Below are positions 1 through 5,652 of a stretch of DNA of 12,770 nt, one piece after another. Source of the DNA: CAZTEB01 sp964612735 (GTDB taxonomy: Bacteria > Patescibacteriota > Microgenomatia > UBA1400 > PJMF01). Below the pieces are notes generated by a model. The model did no database searches. It was not told where the DNA came from and saw only the letters and a list, made by a program, of their open reading frames with translations. The DNA lies in assembly GCA_964612735.1 (NCBI GenBank), contig CAZTEB010000025.1:1-12770 (forward strand), in the 5' to 3' direction. The number at the start of each line of letters is the position of its first letter. Within the stretch, counting starts at the first letter, position 1. The position numbers were made by a program, and so were the translations under genes.

Positions 1-485
1 AACTCAAGTACGGCAGCATACGAAGCAGGGTCCAGCTCGCCGCCCCACTCCTTGTCATGATTGACTTCATTGTATATGATGACGTGCTTCTTATCTGTAG
101 GCCAAGTTAGCTTACGCAAAAAAGTAAGCTGATCAACAATGTTTTTCCGATTTGGAATTACCCAAGCTTCACCGTCAAACTTTGATACCAGACGAACAAC
201 CGGGATACTTTTCTGCTCTTGAGCAGCATCCATAAAAGTCTGCCATTTTTCTGGTTCATCTAAGTCATCAAGTGCTAGGGGAATAGTGACGTAACGCCAA
301 GTCTCATCATGCTTTTCTTCTTGATCTGCAGTGGTAAAAAGAGCAGGAAGGAGAGATAGCTCATCAGGATGCAAGATATGCATTCCCAATACTTCACCTC
401 TAGCTACTGCAGATTGAGCCCCCAAGCTCAACCAAAGAGCACAGCTTAGTATAAGGCTGGTCAGGGTACGAAAGTGACGATTCAT
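1..485 (-). CDS. Secreted glycoside-hydrolase-like (TIM-barrel) protein, C-terminus beyond window
   Basis: An open frame runs from an ATG at 485 off the left edge, giving 161 complete codons. The start is fixed by an AGGAGG-complementary site at 495-500, nine bases upstream. Residues 1-29 form a signal peptide: Arg/His-rich head, hydrophobic LILSCALWLSLG core, then AQSAVA as a likely cleavage region. The mature part has the pattern of a clan-A glycoside hydrolase: a strand with VVRLVSKFDGEAW (about 97-108) and then VIIYNEVNHDKEWGG (135-149), where Glu140 after Asn139 is in the place of the acid/base Glu of the NEP motif. I infer an exported glycan-active or glycan-binding protein; substrate and second catalytic Glu lie outside the window or cannot be judged. 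It diverges from the lysozyme-like gene at 583, which also acts outside the membrane. Confidence 0.72.
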   Translation of the reverse strand, partial: MNRHFRTLTSLILSCALWLSLGAQSAVARGEVLGMHILHPDELSLLPALFTTADQEEKHDETWRYVTIPLALDDLDEPEKWQTFMDAAQEQKSIPVVRLVSKFDGEAWVIPNRKNIVDQLTFLRKLTWPTDKKHVIIYNEVNHDKEWGGELDPASYAAVLE

Positions 486-494
486 GCGAAGGCC

Positions 495-529
495 ACCTCC
501 TTGCGGTGTTCGAGGCGACATATATTATA
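495..529 (-). promoter_or_regulatory. Promoter -10 and Shine-Dalgarno of the secreted GH-like gene
   Basis: Read on the minus strand, a perfect TATAAT lies at 529-524 and GGAGGT at 500-495, nine bases before the ATG at 485. No convincing -35 hexamer sits 16-18 bases upstream of the -10. The resulting leader would be about 30 bases. The strong Shine-Dalgarno contrasts with the plus-strand neighbour at 583, which has none. Confidence 0.55.
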
Positions 530-560
530 GGATATCATCTATAGCACTTCTTGTCGAGTT

Positions 561-569
561 TGGTATACT
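561..569 (+). promoter_or_regulatory. Extended -10 promoter of the lysozyme-like gene
   Basis: TGGTATACT matches the extended -10 consensus TGnTATAAT at all but one position. Its last base is 13 bases before the ATG at 583, so transcription would start around 576 and leave a leader of only a few bases. No Shine-Dalgarno is seen, fitting a leaderless or nearly leaderless message. Confidence 0.45.
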
Positions 570-582
570 GTACACTCACGAT

Positions 583-1272
583 ATGAAACGCATCGTTTTC
601 GCTCTGAGCTGGCTGCTTCTCTCAGTCGGAGTTCTCCTCACAACAACTGCCAGTTACCTGGTTTTCTTCAGTACAAATGAAGAGAACATCGAAGCTGTAG
701 AAGAGCCAGTGGTCTTAGCTGCTAGCACTCAAACTATAGAAAACTTCACAGCGCCTCCGAGCAACGGCGTCGAGCCTGTCGTAGAGTTCACTGACTCCAG
801 GGCTAGCATCGTCGCTGGCTTCCTAGCTCGACACAACTCTCCTCTGACGCCACACGAGTACTTCGGCGCGAAGTTTGTGGAGATCGCTGACACCTATGAC
901 ATCGACTTTCGATTACTACCTGCCATAGCTATGCAAGAGAGCAATCTCTGCAAACGGACTCCACCAGGTACACACAACTGTTTAGGCTTTGGTATCCATG
1001 AGCGCGGCACTTTAGGTTTTGAGAGTTATGAGCAGGGATTTGATAGAGCCGCCAGAGAGCTCAAAGAAAGATACATAGATATTGGCCTCACCACTCCAGA
1101 AGATATCATGACCAAGTACACTCCATCTAGTAACGGCAGCTGGGCAGCTTCTGTAAATCAATGGATGGCAGAAATGCGGTATGACGATCGACAGTTGGGT
1201 AGAGAGCTCAAAGAAAACGCCGATGTCCTCGAGTTTGTAGGTGAAAAATCAACACAATCTGATCAACTTTAA
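583..1272 (+). CDS. Membrane-anchored glucosaminidase/lysozyme-like protein
   Basis: A 229-residue protein. The frame is open further upstream (ATG at 484), but that longer version reads through the promoter and overlaps the divergent gene's start; the ATG at 583 begins a proper signal anchor (residues 4-29, WLLLSVGVLLTTTASYLVFF core). An acidic/Ser/Thr-rich linker (30-75) leads to a lysozyme-fold domain: DIDFRLLPAIAMQESN with Glu119 as candidate general acid, Cys123 and Cys133 flanking a PPGTHN loop and likely disulfide-bonded, then GFGIHERGTLGF and KYTPSSNGSWAASVNQWM near the C-terminus. The pattern resembles the glucosaminidase (LytG/FlgJ-like) superfamily and proteins I recall as common in CPR genomes. 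It probably acts on peptidoglycan outside the membrane, in cell-wall remodelling or host-surface interaction. Activity is inferred. Confidence 0.78.
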   Translation: MKRIVFALSWLLLSVGVLLTTTASYLVFFSTNEENIEAVEEPVVLAASTQTIENFTAPPSNGVEPVVEFTDSRASIVAGFLARHNSPLTPHEYFGAKFVEIADTYDIDFRLLPAIAMQESNLCKRTPPGTHNCLGFGIHERGTLGFESYEQGFDRAARELKERYIDIGLTTPEDIMTKYTPSSNGSWAASVNQWMAEMRYDDRQLGRELKENADVLEFVGEKSTQSDQL

Positions 1273-1301
1273 TTAAGTAAAGTGATATATTTAGATAGTA
1301 T

Positions 1302-1330
1302 TTGTAAATCTTATAATAATTTGCTATACT
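1302..1330 (+). promoter_or_regulatory. Promoter of the putative small RNA
   Basis: TTGTAA (1302-1307), a 17-base spacer and TATACT (1325-1330) preceded by TG at 1322-1323 make a complete -35/extended -10 promoter, the best in the window. Predicted start is near 1337. No protein-coding gene follows; a terminator comes within about 70 bases. Confidence 0.6.
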
Positions 1331-1336
1331 ATGAGT

Positions 1337-1410
1337 ACCTTAGAAGGTTCTATTCCTCACCGGGGTAGTTCGTTCTAAGCTCAAAGAGTCCCGCACGAGC
1401 GGGATTTTTT
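1337..1410 (+). ncRNA. Putative structured small RNA with its own promoter and terminator
   Basis: About 74 bases lie between a complete promoter and an intrinsic terminator. The body folds into one long hairpin: CTTAGAA (1339-1345) pairs with TTCTAAG (1373-1379); a symmetric 4x4 internal loop (GGTT/TTCG) follows; CTATTCC (1350-1356) pairs with GGGGTAG (1362-1368) with two G-U pairs; the apical loop is TCACC. The terminator hairpin follows after a short A-rich linker. A 15-codon frame begins at 1331, but its ATG directly follows the -10 and would lie upstream of the transcription start, so a peptide is unlikely. It does not match tmRNA, 6S, SRP RNA or RNase P as I know them. It faces tRNA-Leu tail to tail. 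Confidence 0.5.
1389..1410 (+). terminator. Rho-independent terminator
   Basis: TCCCGC (1389-1394), tetraloop ACGA, GCGGGA (1399-1404), then six T (1405-1410). The stem is perfect and mostly G/C. On the minus strand the hairpin lies just past the tRNA 3' end but is followed only by CTCTTTG, so it would be a weak terminator in that direction. Confidence 0.85.
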
Positions 1411-1415
1411 GTTTG

Positions 1416-1497
1416 TGCCGAAGAGAGGACTCGAACCTCCACGGGAAATCCCACACGGTTCTAAGCCGTGCGCGTCTACCAATTCCGCCACTTCGGC
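1416..1497 (-). tRNA. tRNA-Leu (anticodon UAG)
   Basis: Class II tRNA of 82 bases. The acceptor stem GCCGAAG (1497-1491) pairs fully with CTTCGGC (1423-1417); discriminator A is at 1416. The D-arm has the usual TGGCGGAATTGGTAGACGC pattern, the anticodon stem CACGG/CCGTG encloses loop CTTAGAA with anticodon TAG (1463-1461), there is a long variable arm (GGGATTTCCC region), and a T-arm with GGTTCGAGTCC. The long variable arm and anticodon identify Leu. CCA is not encoded (ACA follows the acceptor stem), so it must be added by a nucleotidyltransferase. TACAAT at 1513-1508 on the minus strand is a plausible -10 about 10 bases upstream of the 5' end. Confidence 0.96.
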
Positions 1498-1564
1498 GCA
1501 GAAGAGCATTGTACTACGGATTTTCTGAGTTCTCATCACCCAACCTGTCCAGTAAGATAGAGGT

Positions 1565-2029
1565 ATGGTAAATGCCACCCCATCACCAGCAAGCCAAGTG
1601 GCTGTAGCAGTAAGCACCAATCAGGAAACAGCGACCTCAAAGCCAGCAACGTCTCATCTAGAGCTTAAGCACGCACTTATTGTCTATGGACCCAAAGCTC
1701 TCGCCGTTGGTCTTACGCTTCAAGGCCTCTATGGTCTCTACGCATCACTCCGTTTTTTATTCATAGAGTTTCCAATGCTAGAGGAGTTACTGACACTACA
1801 TCAGCTAACCCAAGCCGAAGTGAATACTTTTGCAGCTCGAGCCGTACTAACTATTATTTCTACGCTGATCAGCATGATGTTTGCCCTGAGACTCACAGTC
1901 ATGAAAAGCCAGGCTGCCAGAGTTATCAACGCGGTGGTAGGCGTCATGTTATTCCTAGCAAATACCTTTATGATCGGATACTTCAATCAAGTAAACTACT
2001 CGGAAATTTTTGCAGCACTACTTCGATAG
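1565..2029 (+). CDS. Hypothetical three-TM membrane protein
   Basis: A 154-residue protein of unrecognised family. Residues 1-30 are rich in Ala/Ser/Thr/Pro and look disordered and cytoplasmic or exported. Three hydrophobic segments follow: about 44-68 (GPKALAVGLTLQGLYGLYA), 89-112 (FAARAVLTIISTLISMMFAL) and 120-140 (VINAVVGVMLFLANTFMIGY). Between TM1 and TM2 is an acidic amphipathic stretch, EFPMLEELLTLHQLTQAEV. The ATG is preceded by AGAGGT only one base away, too close to act as a normal Shine-Dalgarno; TAAGAT at 1553-1558 could be a -10 for a leaderless message. It lies 23 bases before the metallopeptidase gene and may be cotranscribed with it. No function can be assigned. Confidence 0.7.
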   Translation: MVNATPSPASQVAVAVSTNQETATSKPATSHLELKHALIVYGPKALAVGLTLQGLYGLYASLRFLFIEFPMLEELLTLHQLTQAEVNTFAARAVLTIISTLISMMFALRLTVMKSQAARVINAVVGVMLFLANTFMIGYFNQVNYSEIFAALLR

Positions 2030-2052
2030 TACACCCTGTCCACAAACAACTC

Positions 2053-2715
2053 GTGATTGACTATACCCACACCACACATCCTAGAAGCAGGAGTATAAAA
2101 ATTCATATCACTCGAACAGGTCAGGTTAAAGTCACCACGCCACCAAGAACATCAAAGTCACACATAGAGTCTTTTTTAACTGCTCAACAGGGCTGGATCA
2201 AAAAAACCCAGCAACGCATTAAGCAGCACACTACTCTCAGTGAGAACGAAGCAGACGTCTATATATTTGGCAAAAAGTACCTCAAGAAAATCACCAGCAA
2301 TCAACTTGAGCTACCTGGGGTGATCATTCAAGAACAATCTGTGGTAATCAACGCCGGCCAAACCACAACTACACCGCGGCAGCATCTTGAGAGATTCTTG
2401 AAAAACACAGCGACCAAGTACATCATTCCACGCACAAACCAACTTGCACAAAAAATGAAGTGTGACTTCGGCACCATTACACTTCGACAGCAGAAGACGA
2501 GGTGGGGTAGTTGCTCAAGCAGTGGCAATCTCAACTTCAACTGGCGACTCGTGCACGCACCAACAGCTGTGATCGACTATGTCATCATTCACGAATTAGC
2601 ACATCGCAAGCACATGAACCACTCGCCAGCGTTCTGGAATTTGGTTAAAACATTTGATCCTGCGTATGCCGTACACAAGGGCTGGCTAAAACGACATGGT
2701 ATGGCTGTTGGGTAA
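2053..2715 (+). CDS. YgjP/SprT-like zinc metallopeptidase (M48-type, DUF45)
   Basis: A 220-residue protein starting at GTG 2053; no good Shine-Dalgarno is seen, and the start is chosen because the family N-terminus (IDYTHTTHPRSRSIKIHITRTGQVKVTTP) begins immediately. The domain order is that of YgjP-like proteins: an N-terminal beta sheet, a charged helix (QQGWIKKTQQRIKQH), then TRWGSC (149-154) and SGNLNFNWRLVHAP, then the zinc site HELAH (180-184) followed by His190 in MNHSPAFW. His180, His184 and probably His190 bind zinc; Glu181 is the catalytic base. The C-terminus WLKRHG is also typical. Family members are often linked to restriction-modification or DNA-repair loci, but no such genes are adjacent here. 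Substrate is unknown. Confidence 0.88.
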   Translation: MIDYTHTTHPRSRSIKIHITRTGQVKVTTPPRTSKSHIESFLTAQQGWIKKTQQRIKQHTTLSENEADVYIFGKKYLKKITSNQLELPGVIIQEQSVVINAGQTTTTPRQHLERFLKNTATKYIIPRTNQLAQKMKCDFGTITLRQQKTRWGSCSSSGNLNFNWRLVHAPTAVIDYVIIHELAHRKHMNHSPAFWNLVKTFDPAYAVHKGWLKRHGMAVG

Positions 2716-2719
2716 AGTG

Positions 2720-2728
2720 TGCTACCAT
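2720..2728 (+). promoter_or_regulatory. Extended -10 element before the 62-residue ORF
   Basis: TGCTACCAT fits the TGnTAnnnT pattern seen before other plus-strand genes here and ends 10 bases before the ATG at 2739, so the message would be nearly leaderless. Confidence 0.35.
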
Positions 2729-2738
2729 CACTCTCACC

Positions 2739-2927
2739 ATGCTATTCTCATCGAAAAACTCTTCATTGACTCAAAAAGTCAAAGAGACCGTTAGGAAACT
2801 ACCGCATCCAGAGACTGCTCACGAACGCAGAATTCGCCTCATTCAGCAGGGATTCATCTACGCGACACTTTTTGTAGCTGGGCTAGTCGTGGCAAAAGCC
2901 CACACCTTGCTCAATCTAGGTAACTAG
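2739..2927 (+). CDS. Small single-pass membrane protein, unknown function
   Basis: A 62-residue ORF. Residues 1-37 are charged and probably cytoplasmic (SSLTQKVKETVRKLPHPETAHERRIRLIQQ), with a likely amphipathic helix; residues 38-56 (GFIYATLFVAGLVVAKAH) form one membrane segment; the tail is six residues. The basic residues before the TM predict an N-in orientation. It begins 23 bases after the metallopeptidase gene, carries its own candidate -10 and is followed by a weak terminator. Its coding character is supported by the clear TM segment and positive-inside pattern, not by family recognition. Confidence 0.6.
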   Translation: MLFSSKNSSLTQKVKETVRKLPHPETAHERRIRLIQQGFIYATLFVAGLVVAKAHTLLNLGN

Positions 2928-2941
2928 AATTCTTTTTTTTT
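2915..2941 (+). terminator. Weak terminator candidate after the small membrane protein
   Basis: TCTAG (2915-2919), loop GTAA, CTAGA (2924-2928), overlapping the stop codon, followed within five bases by nine T (2933-2941). The stem is short and A/T-rich, so efficiency is doubtful, but it sits at the end of the plus-strand cluster facing a convergent gene. Confidence 0.4.
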
Positions 2942-2973
2942 GCTAATCAGACTAAGTCAGAAAGTTGTTCGAA

Positions 2974-3411
2974 CTACTCCACGATGCTCATCAGCACTTT
3001 CATGGTCAAGCCCTGTACGACATCCATTATGACAGCCAATATGGCTACCACCATCCAAGAAGCAACTCCCAGACCAAGTTGTTCAGCAAAACGTGCTACC
3101 AGCCAAAGACCACCGGCGTTTATCAACACAAATAGCACCATCCAATCCATATCAGAAAGTTTTCGGCTCATGCTGTTACCAACATGCTCAATTACTGGTG
3201 TGGCACCAACCACTATTAACGTAAACAACACCATGCTGTAAACGATCGCTGCCATAGGTGAGTAAATATTGGTACCCAACACCACTAGGCTAGGAAACCA
3301 CTGGTTGGCGAGATAAATAACGATGCTGTGCGCAATCAGTAATGCTACAAACATTACGGTCAGCTGTCGACCTGTCATCAAGGGATTCAACTCTTTTGTC
3401 TTTTTTGCCAT
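2974..3411 (-). CDS. Hypothetical four-TM membrane protein
   Basis: A 145-residue protein. The frame extends 20 codons further upstream, but the ATG at 3411 is preceded by a perfect AGGAGG (3420-3415) and starts a typical lysine-rich cytoplasmic head (MAKKTKELNP), so it is the better start despite the short three-base spacing. Four hydrophobic segments are seen: about 16-38 (LTVMFVALLIAHSIVIYLA), 52-74 (MAAIVYSMVLFTLIVVGATPV), 88-107 (DWMVLFVLINAGGLWLVARF) and 117-140 (ASWMVVAILAVIMDVVQGL). An acidic residue (Asp130) lies within TM4 and Glu75 ends TM2. No family is recognised; size and topology resemble small holin-like or accessory membrane proteins, but nothing supports a specific role. It diverges from holA. 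Confidence 0.68.
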   Translation of the reverse strand: MAKKTKELNPLMTGRQLTVMFVALLIAHSIVIYLANQWFPSLVVLGTNIYSPMAAIVYSMVLFTLIVVGATPVIEHVGNSMSRKLSDMDWMVLFVLINAGGLWLVARFAEQLGLGVASWMVVAILAVIMDVVQGLTMKVLMSIVE

Positions 3412-3441
3412 ATGCCTCCTGTATAAGTATGGACTGGGTAC

Positions 3442-3471
3442 AGCGTAGCATACGAGCTGGCAGCTCAGCAA
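3442..3471 (-). promoter_or_regulatory. Candidate promoter of the four-TM protein gene
   Basis: On the minus strand TTGCTG (3471-3466), an 18-base spacer and TACGCT (3447-3442) form a weak -35/-10 pair. A perfect 13-base palindrome (3454-3466) sits in the spacer. Confidence 0.3.
3454..3466. promoter_or_regulatory. Palindrome in the divergent promoter region (operator candidate)
   Basis: GAGCTGGCAGCTC is a perfect inverted repeat of six bases around one central G. It lies between the divergent starts at 3411 and 3496, inside the minus promoter spacer and over the -35 position of the plus promoter, where a repressor could affect both genes. Confidence 0.3.
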
Positions 3472-3478
3472 GAAAGCA

Positions 3479-3487
3479 TGCTAGAGT
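3479..3487 (+). promoter_or_regulatory. Extended -10 promoter of holA
   Basis: TGCTAGAGT, fitting TGnTAnnnT, ends eight bases before the ATG at 3496. Transcription would begin at or within two or three bases of the start codon, predicting a leaderless holA message. No Shine-Dalgarno is present. Confidence 0.4.
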
Positions 3488-3495
3488 GGGCTTAG

Positions 3496-4188
3496 ATGTG
3501 GATACTTCATGGTGACAATACTATTCAGTCAAGAGAGCGACTGGTCGAGCTAATCACGCAAGCCAAAAACGATGGCAAAACCATTACTAGATTACCAGCC
3601 AAACAGCTAAGTGAAGCAGAGCTTGAATTAGCTCTAGGAGCCAACTCACTGTTTGGTGAGGAGCGTCTTATTGTCATCGAGGAGCTACACTCACTTCCCA
3701 CATCAGCTAGAAAAAAACAGTTGATAGCCATACTGAGCACCGCTTCAGAGGATCCAGGAACCCCAGCGTGTGTACTCTGGGAAAAGCGCTCATTAACTAA
3801 AACGATGCTTAAAGCATTTCCAAATACTCAGGTAAAAGAGTACAAAATGAGCAAAGTGCTCTTTCGCTGGCTTGATAGCCTAAGCGGACAAGGTGAGAAA
3901 AAGAAGCAGCTCGAACTACTTCATCAGGCTGTGAAGCAGGATGGCGAGTTCTTCGTGTTTACGATGCTCTGCAGGCAGATCAGAATGCTAATCCAAGCAG
4001 CGGATGGACACCCACTAAAAGGTGCCCCATTTATGATCTCCAAGCTTAAAAAGCAATCTTCTACATTCACGTTAGCCCAGTTACTCAGACTCCACAAACA
4101 CGCATATGACCTTGACTTAAACCTCAAGACCTCTGGTTCACCGCTGACACTTGCGCAACAGCTTGACCTTTTTGTACTGAAGTTGTAG
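3496..4188 (+). CDS. holA: DNA polymerase III delta subunit-like protein
   Basis: A 230-residue protein. It opens with MWILHGDNTIQSRERL, the first strand and degenerate P-loop-like turn of HolA-type clamp-loader delta subunits, followed by SEAELELALGANSLFGEERLIVIEEL (about 39-64), matching the region where delta proteins bring the small AAA-like domain together. Residues 104-140 (LTKTMLKAFPNTQVKEY... SKVLFRWLDSL) and the C-terminal helices ending LTLAQQLDLFVLKL are also as expected. It lacks Walker motifs, as delta does. Bacterial HolA is usually about 330-345 residues; this one is about 100 shorter, which fits reduced CPR clamp loaders. Its role would be to open the beta clamp with gamma/tau and delta prime at the replication fork. 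Confidence 0.72.
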   Translation: MWILHGDNTIQSRERLVELITQAKNDGKTITRLPAKQLSEAELELALGANSLFGEERLIVIEELHSLPTSARKKQLIAILSTASEDPGTPACVLWEKRSLTKTMLKAFPNTQVKEYKMSKVLFRWLDSLSGQGEKKKQLELLHQAVKQDGEFFVFTMLCRQIRMLIQAADGHPLKGAPFMISKLKKQSSTFTLAQLLRLHKHAYDLDLNLKTSGSPLTLAQQLDLFVLKL

Positions 4189-4212
4189 AGTGACAGAATA
4201 ATCATACTTTTT

Positions 4213-4238
4213 CATACTTTTCTGGCGTGAAGAGTATG
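4213..4238. repeat. Ten-base-pair inverted repeat upstream of the sugar-phosphate operon
   Basis: CATACTTTTC (4213-4222) pairs with GAAGAGTATG (4229-4238) over ten positions with a single G-U pair, loop TGGCGT. A direct copy of CATACTTTT also lies just upstream (4203-4211). No T-run follows on the plus strand, so it is not a normal terminator. The right arm covers the expected -35 position of the TATAAT at 4257. Confidence 0.5.
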
Positions 4239-4256
4239 AGATCAGTACAAAACGTC

Positions 4257-4277
4257 TATAATCACATATACAAGGAG
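4257..4277 (+). promoter_or_regulatory. Promoter -10 and Shine-Dalgarno of the sugar-phosphate operon
   Basis: A perfect TATAAT at 4257-4262 is followed by AAGGAG at 4272-4277, five bases before the ATG at 4283. The -35 position (about 4234-4239) reads GTATGA, far from consensus, so the promoter may need an activator or rely on the -10. Confidence 0.55.
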
Positions 4278-4282
4278 CAGTC

Positions 4283-5644
4283 ATGCAAGCAGATCCTTCT
4301 ATCTTTAAGGCTTACGACATCAGAGGTATAGCCGATGAACAACTAAACTCTGACTTAGCTGAGGCAATAGGCAAAGCCTTTGTGAAGGTGGTTCAGCCCA
4401 CTACAGTTATCGTAGGTCGCGATGGTCGCGTCAGTAGTCCCGAATACCGAGACGCCGTGGTTAAAGGCATGACTGATCTCGGCATCAACGTCATCGACAT
4501 CGGCATGGTCTCTACTGACATGTACTACTACGCCTGCGCTACTAAAAAACTGCCAGGAATGATGATTACGGCTAGTCACAATCCTAAAGAATACAACGGC
4601 TTCAAAATGGTCAAGCAAATTCCTGACTTATTGTCGGGAGATGAGGGCATTCAGGACATGCGCGCCATCATCGAACAGGATGATTTTCCAGCTGTCGCAG
4701 ATCAACCAGGTACCGTAGAGCAGTGGGACGTTATGGATGGCTTCATCGAGATGATGCTATCGCTCATCGATGTCTCAAAGCTCAAACCCATGAAAGTGAT
4801 AGCCGACACCGCAAACGGCATGGTGGGACCCTCACTCACCAAGTTATTTGAGAAAATCCCGCAAGTTGCGCTTACTCCAATGTACTTCGAGCCAGATGGC
4901 ACTTTTCCAAACCATGGTGGCGACCCACTTAAAGAGGAGAATCGCAAAGAACTTCAAGAACGAGTAGCCGCAGAAGGCTTCGATCTCGGATTTGCTTTTG
5001 ATCCTGATGGCGATCGATTCTTTTGTATCGATGCAACTGGTCGATTCGTGTCAGGCGACTTCATGACGGCACTACTGGCCAAGTACTTCCTCGACAAGCA
5101 ACCTGGCTCTGCCATTGTGTATGACATCAGAGCCTCACAGGCTGTGCCAGATTTGATCAATGAAGCCGGTGGAAAACCCCTCTACAATAGAGTGGGCCAC
5201 GCCTACATTAAGGCGCGCATGCAGGGTGAAGATGCTGTCTTTGGAGGCGAAGTCACCGGTCACTACTACTTCAAAGATTTTTTCTATTGTGACAGTGGCA
5301 TTGCCCCAATGCTGTATTTAATGGATATGCTCAGTGACTCAGACCAAACTCTCGATCAGATCCTGACTGAACTGGAGCAAAAGTACTTCATATCTGGCGA
5401 GATCAACACTAAAGGTGTGGATAGCCAAGCAGTACTAGCTAACATTGAAGAAACCTATAAGGATCAGGCCACTGAAATCTTGAAAGTGGACGGCGTTAGT
5501 GTCCTGTTTGACGGTTGGCACTTCAATGTCAGAGCTTCCAATACAGAGCCGCTTGTCAGATTAAACTTAGAATCAGTGAATAGCAAACAAGAGATGGAAC
5601 AGAAACGTGATGAGGTCTTGGCTCTTATCAGAGAAGGTGTATAA
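4283..5644 (+). CDS. manB: Phosphomannomutase/phosphoglucomutase
   Basis: A 453-residue alpha-D-phosphohexomutase that interconverts hexose-6-P and hexose-1-P (glucose and/or mannose) in the cytoplasm. All four family signatures are present in order: substrate-entry FKAYDIRG (8-15); the phosphoserine loop TASHNP (96-101, Ser98 being phosphorylated) followed by KEYNGFK; the Mg-binding loop DPDGDR (240-245); the sugar-specificity loop GEVTGH (322-327), where GExSGH is usual; and the phosphate-binding loop RASNTEP (417-423). Length is typical of the PMM/PGM group. The Glu in the specificity loop fits dual glucose/mannose use. It is the first gene of a plus-strand run, eight bases upstream of the nucleotidyltransferase that would use its product. 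Catalytic residues are intact, unlike the glycolytic genes further downstream. Confidence 0.95.
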   Translation: MQADPSIFKAYDIRGIADEQLNSDLAEAIGKAFVKVVQPTTVIVGRDGRVSSPEYRDAVVKGMTDLGINVIDIGMVSTDMYYYACATKKLPGMMITASHNPKEYNGFKMVKQIPDLLSGDEGIQDMRAIIEQDDFPAVADQPGTVEQWDVMDGFIEMMLSLIDVSKLKPMKVIADTANGMVGPSLTKLFEKIPQVALTPMYFEPDGTFPNHGGDPLKEENRKELQERVAAEGFDLGFAFDPDGDRFFCIDATGRFVSGDFMTALLAKYFLDKQPGSAIVYDIRASQAVPDLINEAGGKPLYNRVGHAYIKARMQGEDAVFGGEVTGHYYFKDFFYCDSGIAPMLYLMDMLSDSDQTLDQILTELEQKYFISGEINTKGVDSQAVLANIEETYKDQATEILKVDGVSVLFDGWHFNVRASNTEPLVRLNLESVNSKQEMEQKRDEVLALIREGV

Positions 5645-5652
5645 CTGAGACT

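Noticed and set aside
484..582. Longer upstream start (ATG 484) for the lysozyme-like protein
   Set aside because: The extra 33 residues overlap the divergent gene's start, Shine-Dalgarno and both promoters and have no signal-peptide character; ATG 583 starts a proper membrane anchor.
1331..1378. 15-codon ORF inside the small-RNA unit
   Set aside because: The ATG directly abuts the -10 hexamer, so it lies upstream of the predicted transcription start, and there is no Shine-Dalgarno.
1381..1620. 79-codon minus-strand open frame
   Set aside because: It runs straight through the tRNA-Leu gene and the terminator; its apparent protein is a translation of tRNA sequence.
3412..3471. 20-codon N-terminal extension of the four-TM protein
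   Set aside because: It spans the promoter region, and a perfect AGGAGG precedes the internal ATG at 3411.
4213..4238. holA terminator
   Set aside because: The hairpin is followed by AGATCAG and not a T-run on the plus strand, so it was reported as an inverted repeat of unknown role.
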